64,000 nt of DNA from the NCBI RefSeq assembly GCF_014644295.1, contig NZ_BMKK01000007.1, positions 124,001-188,000 of the forward strand, read 5' to 3'. Position numbers and translations under genes: made by a program. Source of the DNA: Emticicia aquatilis. GTDB lineage: Bacteria; Bacteroidota; Bacteroidia; Cytophagales; Spirosomataceae. The notes beneath the pieces were generated by a model that was given only the letters and a program-made list of their open reading frames with translations, was not told the origin of the DNA and did no database searches. Numbering within the stretch: the stretch's first letter is position 1; every line of letters begins with the position of its first letter. Positions 34,310-42,553 of the stretch are shown here, piece by piece.

Positions 34310-34963
34310 ATGAGTTCTCTTCCAAGTGGAGCAATTATCGCTCCTTCTGTTTTAGCAGCCGATTTTGCGAATCTCCAACGTGACTGCGAAATGCTCAATG
34401 TATCACAAGCTGATTGGTTTCATATCGACATCATGGACGGTGTTTTTGTGCCAAATATTTCGTTTGGAATGCCAGTTTTGGAGGCAATCCAACGCCATGC
34501 TAAAAAGCCATTGGATGTACATTTGATGATTGTTCAACCAGAGCGTTATTTAGAAACTTTCAAGAAATTGGGTGCTGAAATTATTACGGTTCATTACGAG
34601 GCTTGCCCACACTTGCACCGCACAATTCAGCAAATTAAAGACTTAGGTTGTAAGGCAGGTGTTGCACTCAATCCGCACACGCCAGTAAACGTGCTTGAAG
34701 ATATTATTCATGACATCGATATGGTACTGGTGATGTCAGTAAACCCAGGTTTTGGTGGACAGAGGTTTATAGAACATACTTACGAAAAAGTACGTAAAGT
34801 GCGTCAGATGTCAGATACCGTAATGATTGAAATTGATGGAGGCGTAACTTCTAAAAATGCTAAACAACTCGTTGATGCAGGTGCAAAGGCTCTCGTTGCA
34901 GGTAGTTTTGTGTTTAGTTCAGAAAATCCAATTCAGACGATTGCAGATTTAAAAAATATCTAA
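34310..34963 (+). CDS. rpe: Ribulose-phosphate 3-epimerase
   Basis: Interconverts ribulose 5-phosphate and xylulose 5-phosphate in the pentose phosphate pathway. It has 217 residues with a TIM-barrel fold. Visible are IIAPSVLAADFANL, HIDIMDGVFVPNISFG (catalytic Asp and metal ligands), LDVHLMIVQPE, MSVNPGFGGQRF and EIDGGVTSKNA. The following glycosyltransferase gene starts three bases after its stop, so they are probably cotranscribed. Confidence 0.96.
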   Translation: MSSLPSGAIIAPSVLAADFANLQRDCEMLNVSQADWFHIDIMDGVFVPNISFGMPVLEAIQRHAKKPLDVHLMIVQPERYLETFKKLGAEIITVHYEACPHLHRTIQQIKDLGCKAGVALNPHTPVNVLEDIIHDIDMVLVMSVNPGFGGQRFIEHTYEKVRKVRQMSDTVMIEIDGGVTSKNAKQLVDAGAKALVAGSFVFSSENPIQTIADLKNI

Positions 34964-34966
34964 TTG

Positions 34967-36586
34967 ATGCAAATACAGCAATTTCTTAAACAGAATACAA
35001 ACTTTGTCCTAATCGGGATTGTAGTCTTAGCATTTGGTTTGAGATATTACAAAATAGGTGAACATGGACTGGCTGGCGATGAGAAATATTCATTATTTGT
35101 AAGCCAGTTTGTGACCTATGAAGGCAATAATCAACACGATTCGGTCAGAAAACCTAACGATAAGTATTTTACACCGAAAGAATTTTGGTCAGAAAAATCA
35201 TTGCCAGATTTTTTCGATTCGATAGCACGTTTAGATACGGGCAATGGGGCTTTATATACCTATTCTTTGCATTATTGGACAAATGTGTTTGGGGTTTCGG
35301 ACAAAAGTATGCGGATGCCTTCATTGATTTTTAACCTTTTTACTATTGTTTTATTATTTGTTTTCGTAAAAGAACATTTTCGCTCGCAGAATTTAGCCTT
35401 GTTGGCAGCATTTCTCGCTGCCGTTTCACCGTTCTACATTAATTACTCGCAAGTAGCACGCAATTATAGCATTAATATGTTTTTTGCGTTACTGGCCACA
35501 CACCTATTATTAAAAATTATTCAAGAAGAAGAAAGTAGCCAAAAGCCTGTTTGGAAATATGTTTTCTATGGTTGCTGTGCCTTAGCTTGTGAACTTTGTC
35601 ATTTTGCGACTTTTCCTTTATTCTTAATACATGCTTTATTTGTTGTCATTTTCTTTAGACAAAAAAGGGGCTATATCGGATTTACATTGGCTGCAATCAT
35701 ACCTTTAGTAGGGGCATTAGCATGGTTAAATTGTGATGGGGGAAGATGGTTGTTTGATTATGTGGCAAATAGCGTAAAAACGTACAATCAAATGGCTCTC
35801 GAAACACCAGATGATTATCTAAATGTAGCTAATTTAAAGAATATCCTAAAGCAGCTAAGGCATGTTATTTCTGCCATGTTCTTGCTGATTGATGGCTATC
35901 CTTCACAGACTGTTTTCTACAAGAAAATATATCTTCTCATTATTCTATCAGCACTTTTAGGATTTTTTGTTTTTGTACAAAAGTCACTAAAAACCTCAGA
36001 CAAACAACAATTTCGGCTAAGAGTTTTTATCGTTTTATTATCATTTATTCCATTATTGACCTTAATTGTTTTTGCTTATCAAGATGGTAATACATTCCGA
36101 ATAATGCCACGTTATTTGGCTTATTCGTATTGCTTCTCTTTAGTTTTGATTTCACTGATTATCAAAGACTTGTGGAATAAAAAGTCGATTGTCAAATTCC
36201 CTATTTATGCAGTTTTTGCCGTACAATTCTTCATGGTTCTACATCTGATAAATACGATTTGGGATGATAATGCACCACGTTATTTTATGTATTTCTCAGA
36301 ACCTCGTCAAGCAAATACATACGAGTTTTCAGCAAAGGCAATTCAGCGAGTATATGCAAAAGGCGATACTGTTTTGTATCCTTCAGTTTTCATTGAGAAG
36401 AGAGGTGGTGTAGGTATGCCTTCTTATTCTGTTTCCGATGCACAGCTAACAAACTTTTATCTACCCAAAGATTCCGAAATTATTCAACGAGTTGACTTCA
36501 ATGAAGAGAATAAAATCATTATTAAAAAAGCTAATGGAAGTGAAAAGCTAATTTTTGATTTTAAAGGAGCAAAATATAGGTATTAG
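34967..36586 (+). CDS. Membrane glycosyltransferase, family 39/ArnT-like
   Basis: It has 539 residues, starting at ATG 34967 (the TTG at 34964 is ignored). Eleven or more hydrophobic segments; the first periplasmic loop has LAGDEKYSLF, the acidic Asp-Glu pair typical of ArnT/PMT-type lipid-linked sugar transferases, followed later by RMPSLIFN. Such enzymes move sugars from polyprenyl donors onto lipid or protein acceptors at the outer face of the inner membrane. It is probably cotranscribed with rpe, with no lipid-linked sugar pathway genes nearby. Acceptor unknown. Confidence 0.87.
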   Translation: MQIQQFLKQNTNFVLIGIVVLAFGLRYYKIGEHGLAGDEKYSLFVSQFVTYEGNNQHDSVRKPNDKYFTPKEFWSEKSLPDFFDSIARLDTGNGALYTYSLHYWTNVFGVSDKSMRMPSLIFNLFTIVLLFVFVKEHFRSQNLALLAAFLAAVSPFYINYSQVARNYSINMFFALLATHLLLKIIQEEESSQKPVWKYVFYGCCALACELCHFATFPLFLIHALFVVIFFRQKRGYIGFTLAAIIPLVGALAWLNCDGGRWLFDYVANSVKTYNQMALETPDDYLNVANLKNILKQLRHVISAMFLLIDGYPSQTVFYKKIYLLIILSALLGFFVFVQKSLKTSDKQQFRLRVFIVLLSFIPLLTLIVFAYQDGNTFRIMPRYLAYSYCFSLVLISLIIKDLWNKKSIVKFPIYAVFAVQFFMVLHLINTIWDDNAPRYFMYFSEPRQANTYEFSAKAIQRVYAKGDTVLYPSVFIEKRGGVGMPSYSVSDAQLTNFYLPKDSEIIQRVDFNEENKIIIKKANGSEKLIFDFKGAKYRY

Positions 36587-36890
36587 TATCTTATAATTTA
36601 AAATGAGTTTGGTATTAAATCGTGTCAAATTTGCCCCAAAATAGGTGAATAAACTAAATTCAGTGTCCTTTAAACTCAAATTCCATAGGGGGGAAGCAAG
36701 AAGAATATATTTTCTGCCAATATTTAATTCTTAAGAAACACCTTCTTATTTTATAGAATATCTCAATGCTTAAACTTTGTATTTAGAATCATAACATAAA
36801 TTCTTAGGGAGATAAATCATTATTTTATATCTTGAGAAACTACCATCAAATTTATAATAAAGGCACTATTAACTATCTAATAAGCAACAA
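36587..36890. other. AT-rich intergenic region without a gene
   Basis: About 300 bases between the glycosyltransferase stop and the terminator of the FN3 gene. No open frame longer than some 20 codons, no hairpin of note and no repeated words. A GGGGGGAAGC stretch at about 36687-36697 is the only G-rich spot. Confidence 0.6.
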
Positions 36891-36923
36891 AAAAGAGGCG
36901 TCGCAATTTGCAACGCCTCTTTT
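36891..36923. terminator. Terminator between GT39-like gene and FN3 gene
   Basis: AAAAGAGGCGT (36891-36901) pairs with ACGCCTCTTTT (36913-36923), A-rich on the left and T-rich on the right, so it can serve both convergent genes. Confidence 0.8.
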
Positions 36924-36943
36924 GTATTTACCCAATATTGAAA

Positions 36944-39151
36944 TTAGAATTTGTACACACGCTTTGTAATTTGTTGCGTTTCTGTACGAAGACTAATAGT
37001 ATATGTTCCTTCTGAGTAGTTGCTCAAGTCAAGACGGTATTCTGATTGATTTGGAGTCAAAATCGTTTTAGAAATTACTCTGTTTGATTTATCAGTAATA
37101 ATAATCATACCTGACTCTTTCAACATATTTTCCGAAACTGAAACTTTAACGGCATCAGCTGTTGGGTTAGGATATACCTTAAACACTTCTTCAGCTACAA
37201 GGTCAATTGATGCAGAAACTTTTGCTGGAGTTGTTATTTGTAATACATTAGTGTAATCAGAATTTCCTTTTACGTTAGTAGCTCTTACACGATAGAAATA
37301 TTTAGTTTTCTCAGCTACAGTTTTATCAACATAACTAACTTCATTGCGGCCAGTTGATGCTAATTTCGTAAATGTTGTTCCATCAGTAGAACGCTCTACA
37401 TCAAAACCTGCTTCTTTGTTTGAATCATCACCCCATTTCAATGAAACTTCAGTAGCAGTTGCAGTTCCTTTAAGGTCATAAGGAGCATTTGGAGCAGCAG
37501 TTACTACAATATCAAGTTTAGTTGTTGGAGAGTATTTAGAACTACCATATTTGTTTGATGCACTTACTCTGAAATAATAAGTTACACCTTCTTCAATTGG
37601 AATACTCGTTGCTGCAACTGTATTTGAATCAAGGTCTGCTCTAACAACACCTTTTGTGAAAGTACTGTCAGTTGCTCTTTCAAGTGCAAAGCCCCACTCA
37701 TCATCTGAGTTATCTTTCCATCCTGTTTTGATAATAGTATTACCCAAAGCATCATTAGCCAAAACTGCTGTTAAATTTGAAGGAGCAAATGGAGGCCCTA
37801 AAGTAGTAGCAGTAGCTACATTTGAGAACGGTGATTCTCCTTGATAGTTTGCAGTAACAATTTTATACCAATATTTAGTTTTTGGAGATGCAGATTTATC
37901 AGAATAAGTTGATTCATAATCTCCAATAGTTGCGATTTGAGTAAACCCATCAGTGGCACTTATAGATGAACGAAATACTCCCTGTGCTACACGATTGTTA
38001 GTTACACCATCTTGTGTGCCTAAGTTCCAAGCTAAATCAATTTGAGTAGTTGAAATTGTCTTCGCAGTCAAGTTAAATGCTGGATTTGGAGCAATACGTT
38101 TCAACGTAGTTACTGGTAAAACCCCTGAAGGTGCACTATTACCACCTGTATTGAAAGCTATTACTCTAAAGAAATATCTCTGTCCTTCATTTAAGTTTTG
38201 CACTACAAAGCCATTATTATTTGGTGGATTAGTTCCCACAGTTACCCAACTATTATTGTCAACTGATTGTTGGATTGCAAAACCGGTTGCATTGTTTGCA
38301 CCATTTATCCAAAATAAACCAACTGAGTTCAAACCTATACTAAAAGTGCCTAAACTATTTGGAGAAACAGGAGGGTCTGGCAATGTTGTGAAAAACGAAG
38401 TCCGTGATTCTGGAAGTGCAACACCGCTTCCATTACGAGCAGATATACGGTAAGAGTATGTTGAATTCGGTTGAGTAGTGTTATCAACATAAGAGCGTTG
38501 CCCCGTTCCTGCAATGCCAGGTATTGTGGCAATTACACTATAATCTCCGCCTGTTGAACGCTCAATAATAAAGTTCGACTCGTTAGTTGAGTTATCGTTG
38601 AAATAAACTGTATTAGTGCGTTGAGAATAAGGCGTTCCTACAAATGCACCAGTAACAGGTGCAGGAATATTATCGTTTGTTGAAACAACAATTCCATTAC
38701 TCCAACATGACGCACTCCTTCCTGCAGGAGCAGGGTCAGAAGGCATGTTTGTTTGCGGAGAACAAGTTGGTGCAACTTCCACACTGTTTTTAATTGCTCT
38801 TACCCAAATATAATAAGTTGTATTTGGTTGTAAATTAGTAAGTGTGTAACCTCCGACAGAGATACTATTTGCTGTACCTGTAAGAATAGAAGAGTAACCT
38901 GTTGGTAATACAGAATAAGCAATTTGGAATTCCGCTTCGTCTATAGAATTATCATTCCATGTTAGATTGATTCTTGTGCCAGTTCCGCCAACTGCTGAAC
39001 CTGAAAGGCCAGAAGGTGCGTTGGGAGCAGCAAACATTGTTGTGTTGGTAGAGCTACCATTTGCATTTGTTGATTTACTTGCATCTGATGCTTGCACGTG
39101 CCAAAATGCCGTAATCAACAAAAAAAGGGATAGAAAATAATTTTTTCTCAT
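36944..39151 (-). CDS. Secreted fibronectin type III protein with T9SS sorting domain
   Basis: It has 735 residues. A signal peptide (ending near VQA) leads into about six fibronectin type III repeats of 90-100 residues with APxxLxxxxxxxxxIxLxWxDxSxxExxFxIxRS-like cores (APSGLSG..., APVTGAFVG..., PPVSPNSLG..., APNPAFNLT..., APSNLTAVL..., APYDLKGTA...). The last 75 residues (VYPNPTADAVKVSV... to KRVYKF) are a type A T9SS C-terminal sorting domain. It is probably exported across the outer membrane and attached to the cell surface, possibly as an adhesin. Confidence 0.92.
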   Translation of the reverse strand: MRKNYFLSLFLLITAFWHVQASDASKSTNANGSSTNTTMFAAPNAPSGLSGSAVGGTGTRINLTWNDNSIDEAEFQIAYSVLPTGYSSILTGTANSISVGGYTLTNLQPNTTYYIWVRAIKNSVEVAPTCSPQTNMPSDPAPAGRSASCWSNGIVVSTNDNIPAPVTGAFVGTPYSQRTNTVYFNDNSTNESNFIIERSTGGDYSVIATIPGIAGTGQRSYVDNTTQPNSTYSYRISARNGSGVALPESRTSFFTTLPDPPVSPNSLGTFSIGLNSVGLFWINGANNATGFAIQQSVDNNSWVTVGTNPPNNNGFVVQNLNEGQRYFFRVIAFNTGGNSAPSGVLPVTTLKRIAPNPAFNLTAKTISTTQIDLAWNLGTQDGVTNNRVAQGVFRSSISATDGFTQIATIGDYESTYSDKSASPKTKYWYKIVTANYQGESPFSNVATATTLGPPFAPSNLTAVLANDALGNTIIKTGWKDNSDDEWGFALERATDSTFTKGVVRADLDSNTVAATSIPIEEGVTYYFRVSASNKYGSSKYSPTTKLDIVVTAAPNAPYDLKGTATATEVSLKWGDDSNKEAGFDVERSTDGTTFTKLASTGRNEVSYVDKTVAEKTKYFYRVRATNVKGNSDYTNVLQITTPAKVSASIDLVAEEVFKVYPNPTADAVKVSVSENMLKESGMIIITDKSNRVISKTILTPNQSEYRLDLSNYSEGTYTISLRTETQQITKRVYKF

Positions 39152-39351
39152 AGCTAAACTATCAGTTTTAGTTATTAATATTGGGAGGGAACTTTTGTTT
39201 TTTGTAAATATAAATGTTTTTATTCATTATTGACCCATTCTGACACACGAAAATTATTTTACGGTAAACTTTATTTCTTTAAATTAGATTTAATTGTAAA
39301 ATAAGTAGTTGATAGTCAATAAACTGGCCTTGTACTTGTGTTGAAAGCACT

Positions 39352-39717
39352 TTATTGGACTGCAATAACTGATATTTCAACGTTTACATCTTTTGGTAGT
39401 TTGGCTACTTGCACTGTTTCACGAGCAGGAGGCATTGATGTAAAATAGCTGCCATATACTTCGTTCACAAGACCGAAGTCGTCCATGTTCTTTAAAAATA
39501 TGCTCGATTTAACAATGTTTTCGTAATTCATACCCGCTTCTGCTAAGATATTACCGATGTTTTCCATTACTTTTTGAGCTTCGGCTTTTAGGTCGCCCGA
39601 TGTTGATAATTCGAATGCAATTTGACCCGAAACGTACAGCGTATTACCTGCCAAAACCGCTTGACTGTAAGGTCCAATCGGAGCGGGTGCTTTTTCGGTA
39701 TAAATGATTTGTTTCAT
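39352..39717 (-). CDS. RidA family reactive intermediate deaminase
   Basis: It has 121 residues, the canonical size. PIGPYSQAVLAGNTLYVSGQ and the conserved Arg in MPPARETVQVAKLPKDVNVEISVIAVQ are visible, the Arg being the one that binds the substrate carboxylate. These proteins hydrolyse reactive 2-aminoacrylate and imines from PLP enzymes. It is monocistronic, with a 200-base upstream gap to the FN3 gene. Confidence 0.92.
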   Translation of the reverse strand: MKQIIYTEKAPAPIGPYSQAVLAGNTLYVSGQIAFELSTSGDLKAEAQKVMENIGNILAEAGMNYENIVKSSIFLKNMDDFGLVNEVYGSYFTSMPPARETVQVAKLPKDVNVEISVIAVQ

Positions 39718-39864
39718 GTATGAATTTTTGTTGAAGATAATGTTTGTTTTTATGAGTGTCTATTTTCTTTAAACCATTCTACGTTTAATTTCGTAAATTT
39801 GAAAAACAAAAATCAGAATAAAACTGACAATAAACAATTTTCGTCGCATAATTATTAACAATAA

Positions 39865-40551
39865 ATGAGCAGCTCGACTGGTACACAAACTTCAGAAAAT
39901 CAAAATCTTTTAAAAAAGGATGCCATCATAATTTTCATAAAAAATCCACAATTGGGTAAAGTAAAGACACGTTTAGCCGCAACCGTTGGCAATGAGCGAG
40001 CTTTAGAGATTTATCATCTTTTGATGCAACACACAAAGGCAATCACTAAGCCTTTAATAGATATTGATAAATATTTGTTTTATTCTGATTTTGTAGATGA
40101 AAAAGATATTTGGGGGAATACGGAATACCATAAGTCCGTTCAGTTTGCTGGGCAAGATTTAGGTCTAAAAATGGCTGAGGCATTCGTTGAAACGTACCAC
40201 CAAAAACACGCTAAAGCCTTGATAATTGGAAGTGACTGCCTGGAACTAAATCAAGATATAATTACTGATGCTTATCGACAACTATCTACTAATGAGGTAG
40301 TTATAGGGCCGGCTTTTGATGGTGGATATTATTTGATAGGTTTTAATTTTGAGTTAATTGGCGAAGCAAGTGAGGAAGTGTTAAGGCAAATATTTTGGAA
40401 TAAAGAATGGAGCCATGAAAGGGTAGGGCAAGAGGCAATAGAAACGTGTAAAGAAATGAATTTAAGGTATTTTCTTTTACCAACTTTAACTGATGTTGAT
40501 GAAGAAAAAGATTACTTAAAGACACAACATTTGGCTCTAAAAGCCAACTAA
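39865..40551 (+). CDS. DUF2064/TIGR04282 family glycosyltransferase-like protein
   Basis: It has 228 residues. The GT-A-like fold opens with IIFIKNPQLGKVKTRLAATVG, and later shows KALIIGSDCLELNQDII and GPAFDGGYYLIGF. Members are similar to nucleotidyl or glycosyl transferases, sometimes linked to arsenosugar or cofactor pathways. The last 15 bases overlap the end of coaE on the other strand. Confidence 0.87.
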   Translation: MSSSTGTQTSENQNLLKKDAIIIFIKNPQLGKVKTRLAATVGNERALEIYHLLMQHTKAITKPLIDIDKYLFYSDFVDEKDIWGNTEYHKSVQFAGQDLGLKMAEAFVETYHQKHAKALIIGSDCLELNQDIITDAYRQLSTNEVVIGPAFDGGYYLIGFNFELIGEASEEVLRQIFWNKEWSHERVGQEAIETCKEMNLRYFLLPTLTDVDEEKDYLKTQHLALKAN

Positions 40552-41130
40552 TAATTTTTGATGAAGGCTTAAAATTTGAGGTAAAATAAGCTGGCTATCA
40601 TCGTTAATAATTTGATAGTCAGCAATATTTAAAAATTCTTCTTCTGATTTCTGTCGAGCAATAATCGAATGTATTTGCTCTATACTACGCTGAGGGTCAC
40701 GCTGCTGAATTCGTTTAATTCTGATTTCAATCGGACAACTTACTACAATTACTTTGTTTAAATCATTGCCTTTTCCTGCTGCATTGCTGATGGCCGCTTC
40801 GCGTAAAACATAAGCTTGGTTTTGATGCAGTTCGAGCCAATGTTGAGTGTCTTTAAAAACTCTCGGATGAATCAACATATTAAGCATTTGAAGTAATTGA
40901 GGATTTTCAAAAACCTGATTCGCTATCCATTTTCTATTATATTGACCGTTTTCGTCGTATGCTTGTCGGCCAAATAATTCTTTGATTTCTTTTCGTAGCT
41001 GTAAATCATTATTAGTAAGCCAATTTGCTCGTAAATCGGCATAGTAAACAGGAATGCCCAGTAATTCAAAAACTTTGCAAACAATGCTTTTCCCAGAGCC
41101 TATTCCTCCTGTTATGCCAATTACTTTCAT
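40537..41130 (-). CDS. coaE: Dephospho-CoA kinase
   Basis: Last step of CoA synthesis, ATP-dependent phosphorylation of dephospho-CoA. It has 197 residues from the ATG at 41130; an upstream frame extension is excluded because the P-loop must lie near the N-terminus. Walker A GGIGSGKSIV, the YADLRANWLTNN region and RIQQRDPQRS lid are visible. Its start overlaps the GT2 stop by four bases (ATGA), and its 3' end overlaps the convergent DUF2064 gene by 15 bases. Confidence 0.95.
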   Translation of the reverse strand: MKVIGITGGIGSGKSIVCKVFELLGIPVYYADLRANWLTNNDLQLRKEIKELFGRQAYDENGQYNRKWIANQVFENPQLLQMLNMLIHPRVFKDTQHWLELHQNQAYVLREAAISNAAGKGNDLNKVIVVSCPIEIRIKRIQQRDPQRSIEQIHSIIARQKSEEEFLNIADYQIINDDSQLILPQILSLHQKLLVGF

Positions 41131-42107
41131 ATTATTGGTTTTTGTTTCTTCACAAAATACTCCCAAACGATGCTTTTCTGATAAATATGATTTACCTGCT
41201 TAGGAGCTTTTCTCTCCAGTTTCGGAATCATTGCATAAAATGCAAAGTGTGCTTTGATAACAGCCAAGAAATCAGAAAATGAGCCATCTGCCAATAGTTT
41301 AATTCCCGAAATTCCATCCAGAATGAGTCTTAGCAGAATCGTTGAAAATAGCTTATTGCTTGGTAAATTTTTATAAAGCATTGCAAGACCATTGCGGTAA
41401 TTCAGAAATGTCTTGCGTGGATTTGACTTGTGCAAAGTCCCGCCACCAACATGATAGACAGTTGAAGCTGATGAATAAATGATGCGATTTCCTTGATTTT
41501 TCATTCGCCAACATAGGTCAATTTCTTCCATGTGAGCAAAGAATTGAGCATCGAATCCATTTAGTTGGTGGAAAACTTCTGCCCGAACAAACATACATGC
41601 ACCCGTAGCCCAAAAAATTTCTTTGGTATCGTTATACTGCCCTGTATCTTCTTCGTAACTATCAAAGATTCTTCCTCTACAAAAAGGATAACCTAACCAA
41701 TCAATATAGCCACCTGCTGCTCCTGCGTATTCAAAGTGCGTTTTTTGCTGATAACTCAAGATTTTTGGTTGACATGCTGCAATTGACTTATCCTTATCCA
41801 TTAAATCAATGATTGGTTTTGTCCAATTCGGACTTACTTCAACATCTGAGTTGAGCAAAACATAATATTCTGCCTCAATTTCTTTCAGTGCATTATTATA
41901 TCCGCCCGCAAAACCATCATTATTGGCAAGCTGAATAATTTTAATATCAGCAAAATTGCTTTTAAGAAAGTTTACAGAGTTATCAGTTGAGGCATTATCT
42001 GCCACAATAATTTCATACCCATCATTATGATTAATTACAGATGGTAAGAAGGTCGCTAAAAACTTTTGTCCGTTATAGTTTAAAATTACTACGGCAACTT
42101 TGGTCAT
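41127..42107 (-). CDS. Glycosyltransferase family 2
   Basis: It has 326 residues. GT-A fold with VAVVILNYNGQKFLATFLPSV, the UDP-sugar-binding DNASTDNSVNF, FAGGYNNAL, and the DxD-equivalent LLNSDVEVSPNW. WATGACMFVRAEVF and the acidic HMEEIDLCWRMKNQG (likely catalytic ED) follow. Similar to rhamnosyl/galactofuranosyl transferases. It lies seven bases after ybaB and overlaps coaE, making a three-gene operon. Confidence 0.93.
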   Translation of the reverse strand: MTKVAVVILNYNGQKFLATFLPSVINHNDGYEIIVADNASTDNSVNFLKSNFADIKIIQLANNDGFAGGYNNALKEIEAEYYVLLNSDVEVSPNWTKPIIDLMDKDKSIAACQPKILSYQQKTHFEYAGAAGGYIDWLGYPFCRGRIFDSYEEDTGQYNDTKEIFWATGACMFVRAEVFHQLNGFDAQFFAHMEEIDLCWRMKNQGNRIIYSSASTVYHVGGGTLHKSNPRKTFLNYRNGLAMLYKNLPSNKLFSTILLRLILDGISGIKLLADGSFSDFLAVIKAHFAFYAMIPKLERKAPKQVNHIYQKSIVWEYFVKKQKPII

Positions 42108-42113
42108 AGTATT

Positions 42114-42455
42114 TTATTTGAAAAGTTTATCCAAATCCATTCCAGGGATATTCGGCATCAATCCTTCAGTCGATTTTTGTAATTCTTCTTTGGCTTTTAC
42201 TTCTACTTTTTCGAGAGCTTTATTAGTGGCTGCCACAATCAAATCTTGCAAGATTTCACGGTCGCTGGCTTTCATTAAATCTTCGTCGATTTCTATGCGT
42301 ACTAATTGTTTTTTACCATTGGCAGTGGCTTTTACCATTCCAGCTCCTGCTTCACCTACTTCGGTTATTTTTGTCAAATTCTCTTGTGCTTCTTGCATTC
42401 GGGCTTGCATTTCTTTCATTTTGCTTGCCATCCCGAAAAGGTCTCCCATGTTCAT
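42114..42455 (-). CDS. YbaB/EbfC family nucleoid-associated protein
   Basis: It has 113 residues. The family signature occupies residues 7-100: MASKMKEMQARMQEAQENLTKI, KATANGKKQLVRIEID, DREILQDLIVAATNKALEK. Forms a dimeric DNA-binding tweezers. The ATG at 42455 starts MNMGDLFG; the second Met two residues later is also possible. In many bacteria ybaB is next to dnaX and recR; here it is 30 kb from dnaX, first in an operon with a GT2 gene and coaE. Confidence 0.9.
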   Translation of the reverse strand: MNMGDLFGMASKMKEMQARMQEAQENLTKITEVGEAGAGMVKATANGKKQLVRIEIDEDLMKASDREILQDLIVAATNKALEKVEVKAKEELQKSTEGLMPNIPGMDLDKLFK

Positions 42456-42490
42456 ATCCGTATGAGTTTAATTGTAATGCAAATATACAA

Positions 42491-42519
42491 AAAAAGGCAG
42501 TCGGTTAAGAACTGCCTTT
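42491..42519 (-). terminator. Terminator of the CHU_C gene
   Basis: On the minus strand AAAGGCAGT pairs with ACTGCCTTT and runs into a stretch of T residues, 35 bases after the CHU_C stop codon. Confidence 0.75.
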
Positions 42520-42553
42520 GGTTAAAATAACACGCCTAAATATTATGAGTTGA

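Noticed and set aside
36944-39151. Short tandem repeats as a CRISPR array
   Set aside because: The repetition is at protein level (fibronectin type III domains), with no constant repeat and spacer structure in the DNA.
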